DNA from: CAZPMT01 sp964587655
GTDB lineage: Bacteria; Hydrogenedentota; Hydrogenedentia; Hydrogenedentales; SLHB01
Direction: 5' to 3'
NCBI GenBank assembly: GCA_964587655.1
Contig: CAZPMT010000088.1
Location: 1 to 22,967, forward strand
Length of the DNA: 22,967 nt
The stretch's first letter is position 1. Each line of letters begins with the position of its first letter. Position numbers and translations under genes: made by a program. Positions 21,131 to 22,967 of this stretch are shown here, piece by piece. Below the pieces are notes generated by a model. It worked only from the letters and a program-made list of their open reading frames with translations, did no database searches and was not told where the DNA came from.

Positions 21131-22967
21131 ATGCGGGTGCTGGTCACGGGTGGCGGAGGCTATCTGGGAACCTGCCTGGTGGCCTTGTTATCGGAGCGCG
21201 GACACGAGGTGCGGGTTTTCGACCGGTTCTGTTTCGGGAAGCCGGCGATGGTGCACCGTCCTTGGGAGACTGTGGAAGGCGACGTGCGGCGTCTGCAAGA
21301 GGCGCCGGAGCTTCTCGACGGAATCGACGCCATTGCCCACCTTGCCAGCCTTTCGAACGATCCTTCGTGCAGTCTTGATCCTGATATGGCGGCGGATGTG
21401 AACGTCGAAAGCACACGCGAATTGGCGAACAAGGCGATTCAGCGCGGCATCCGGCGGTTCGTGTTCGCGTCATCGTGCAACGTTTACGGAAAAGGGATGT
21501 TCGACATCCTGGACGAGGAAAGCCCGCCGAATCCGGTGTCAACGTTCGGACGAACGAAGCTGGAGGCCGAGCGCCTGTTGCTGGGCATAAAGGGCGGGAA
21601 TTTCGAACCCGTTGTTGCGCGAACGGCCACGATGTTCGGCTGGTCGCCGCGGATGCGTTTCGACGTGGCCGTAAACCAGATGGTTGCGACGGCGCTGCGG
21701 AACGGCGGGATCAAGGTGTTGGGCGGCGGCAATCAATGGCGCCCGTTTATCCACGTGCGCGACGCGGCTCGGGCGTTCGCGTCTCTCATCGAGGGGCCGG
21801 CGGAGAAGGTGTCGGGTCAGATCTTCAACGTCGGTCATAACGACTTCAACAGGCGGATCGTCGATTTGGCGAGGCACGTTGCGGCGACGCTTGGGGATAT
21901 CGACGTCGAGATCGAGAAGGACGATGACGATCTCCGGACGTACCGCGTCGAGTTTGGGAAGATCCGGGATACGCTGGGGTTCGACTGCGAGCATTCCATC
22001 GATTATGGGATACGTGAAGTCCGCGACGGTCTTGCGGACACGAAGATAGATCCTTTCCAGGATGTCTACTTCAACGTTCGGCGTCTGAAGCAACTGCTGG
22101 CGACGCCGGTCGACGAGGGCGGCGAACCGATTGCCGCGCGATTCATCCCTCTTGCGAAGCCTTGCGTGGGGCCCGAAGAAGAGGCGGCGGTGGTCGCCGC
22201 GTTGCGGAGCGGATGGCTGACCTCTGGTCCTCACATTCAATCGTTCGAGAAATCGTTGTCGGAGATCACGTGCGCGCCGCAGGTGGTGGCTGTGTGCTCT
22301 TGCACGGCCGCGCTGCACTTGTGTTTGGATCACTTGGGGGTACAGCCGGGCGACGAGGTGATCACATCGGCCATTACGTGGGCATCGACGGGAAACACCA
22401 TCCTCCACATGGGCGCGAGGCCGGTGTTCGCCGACATATGCCGAAACACGCTCAACATCGATCCGTCCGAGATCGAGCGGGTCATCACCGAACGCACCCG
22501 TGTGATCATGCCGGTCCACATGGCCGGCCAGCCGTGCGACCTCGACGCCATTCACGCGGTGGCCGCGAAGCATGGGATTCCCGTGCTCGAAGACGCCGCG
22601 CACGCGCTCGGCGCGTCTTACAAAGGCAAGCGGATCGGGAGTTGCGGCGACTACGCGTGTTTCAGTTTCTACGCCATCAAGAACGTGACCACCATGGAGG
22701 GCGGGGCGGTGGCGCTTCGCGATCCCGAGGCGGCGGCGCGCCTGCGCCTGCTGGCGGCGAACGGAATGTCGGCGACGGCGTGGGAACGGTACGGACGCAG
22801 CGCGGTCGGGCGCCCCCCTGAGGTCGTTGCGCCGGGTTACAAGTATCGCCTGGGCAATGTTGGGGCGGTCATCGACGTGGAGGAATTGAAAAAATCTTCT
22901 GCATTCCAGGCTGCGCGGCGCCGGCTTGCGCATACTTACACGGCGGTCCTCGCCGAGATCGACGCGA
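21131..22967 (+). CDS. Fused NAD-dependent epimerase/dehydratase and DegT/DnrJ/EryC1/StrS aminotransferase, 3' end outside the window
   Basis: 612 codons are open to the right edge without a stop. I followed the frame codon by codon across the junction and found no shift. Residues 1 to about 320 are an extended SDR: LVTGGGGYLG (G7-x2-G10-x2-G13), IAHLASLSNDP, FVFASSCNVYG, and RPFIHVRDAARA. The YxxxK site reads F139-GRT-K143, so the catalytic Tyr is Phe. From about 338 (FIPLAKPCVGPEEEAAVVAAL) a sugar-nucleotide aminotransferase begins: SGWLTSGPHIQSFE, SCTAALHLCL, GDEVITSAITWAST, VLEDAAHALGASYKG, and the PLP lysine K517 in FYAIKNVTTMEGG. About 100 further residues would complete the fold. AGGAGGAG precedes the ATG. 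The likely role is making an amino sugar nucleotide for cell-surface glycans; the substrate is unknown. Confidence 0.9.
   Translation, partial: MRVLVTGGGGYLGTCLVALLSERGHEVRVFDRFCFGKPAMVHRPWETVEGDVRRLQEAPELLDGIDAIAHLASLSNDPSCSLDPDMAADVNVESTRELANKAIQRGIRRFVFASSCNVYGKGMFDILDEESPPNPVSTFGRTKLEAERLLLGIKGGNFEPVVARTATMFGWSPRMRFDVAVNQMVATALRNGGIKVLGGGNQWRPFIHVRDAARAFASLIEGPAEKVSGQIFNVGHNDFNRRIVDLARHVAATLGDIDVEIEKDDDDLRTYRVEFGKIRDTLGFDCEHSIDYGIREVRDGLADTKIDPFQDVYFNVRRLKQLLATPVDEGGEPIAARFIPLAKPCVGPEEEAAVVAALRSGWLTSGPHIQSFEKSLSEITCAPQVVAVCSCTAALHLCLDHLGVQPGDEVITSAITWASTGNTILHMGARPVFADICRNTLNIDPSEIERVITERTRVIMPVHMAGQPCDLDAIHAVAAKHGIPVLEDAAHALGASYKGKRIGSCGDYACFSFYAIKNVTTMEGGAVALRDPEAAARLRLLAANGMSATAWERYGRSAVGRPPEVVAPGYKYRLGNVGAVIDVEELKKSSAFQAARRRLAHTYTAVLAEIDA

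Noticed and set aside
22080..22150. Possible frameshift joining two separate genes at the epimerase/aminotransferase junction
   Set aside because: Codons read continuously in one frame through the junction with no stop, and no new ribosome site or start lies at the aminotransferase boundary.
21539..22933. 464-codon minus-strand frame over the fused enzyme
   Set aside because: The plus strand has two strongly conserved enzyme domains in one frame. The antisense product is Arg-rich and motif-free.

Overview
The window reads as a chromosomal segment of a GC-rich Gram-negative bacterium. HldE (ADP-heptose for lipopolysaccharide) and MurA point to an outer membrane and a peptidoglycan wall. The pseudopilin with a FTLIELLVVIAIIGILAAILLPAL-type start (split here: FTLIELLVVI, then AIIGILAAILLPAL) followed by ARARESARRASC and a DGHV motif is the style seen in Hydrogenedentota, Lentisphaerota and planctomycete-like genomes. 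I favour a Hydrogenedentota-like organism, as inference only. Most genes use about 60-67% GC with C/G third positions.

Layout. (a) 1-2250 is an accessory-looking, lower-GC block: an unrecognised protein with a HEPN-like R-x6-H motif running in from the left edge, a convergent radical SAM gene, and two palindromic elements. (b) 2303-4581 (minus): a sugar phosphate isomerase/epimerase-like TIM barrel and an NCS2 purine permease, each with its own good promoter. (c) 4813-7018 (plus): a pseudopilin with a consensus promoter and terminator, then a membrane-anchored glycerophosphodiester phosphodiesterase. (d) 7088-13472 (plus): gpsA, which looks leaderless, then tpiA-secG, a strong hairpin, and murA-hisD-hisC. 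(e) 13688-16069 (plus): a CsoR-type copper-sensing repressor with a perfect promoter and a candidate operator, trpS, and an SDR epimerase. (f) 16154-17567 (minus): truA and a KDPG/KHG aldolase, divergent from (g) hldE, a response regulator with a PilZ-like tail, and an unrecognised coiled-coil protein (plus, 17765-20882). (h) From 21131 to the right edge, one open frame fuses an NAD-dependent epimerase/dehydratase to a DegT/DnrJ/EryC1/StrS PLP aminotransferase.

The genes are mainly housekeeping: central carbon and phospholipid precursors (tpiA, gpsA, GDPD, aldolase), envelope building (murA, hldE, the sugar-nucleotide fusion), histidine synthesis, translation (trpS, truA) and secretion (secG, pseudopilin). 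Intergenic spaces are rich in palindromes and short tandem repeats. At least seven have -35/-10 pairs of the form TTGACN-17/18-TANAAT or TATACT, so regulation is unusually readable here.

The most interesting items are the epimerase-aminotransferase fusion, whose epimerase half lacks the catalytic tyrosine of YxxxK; the radical SAM/HEPN-like block; the 105-bp nested palindrome; and two related 9-bp-period repeat arrays.
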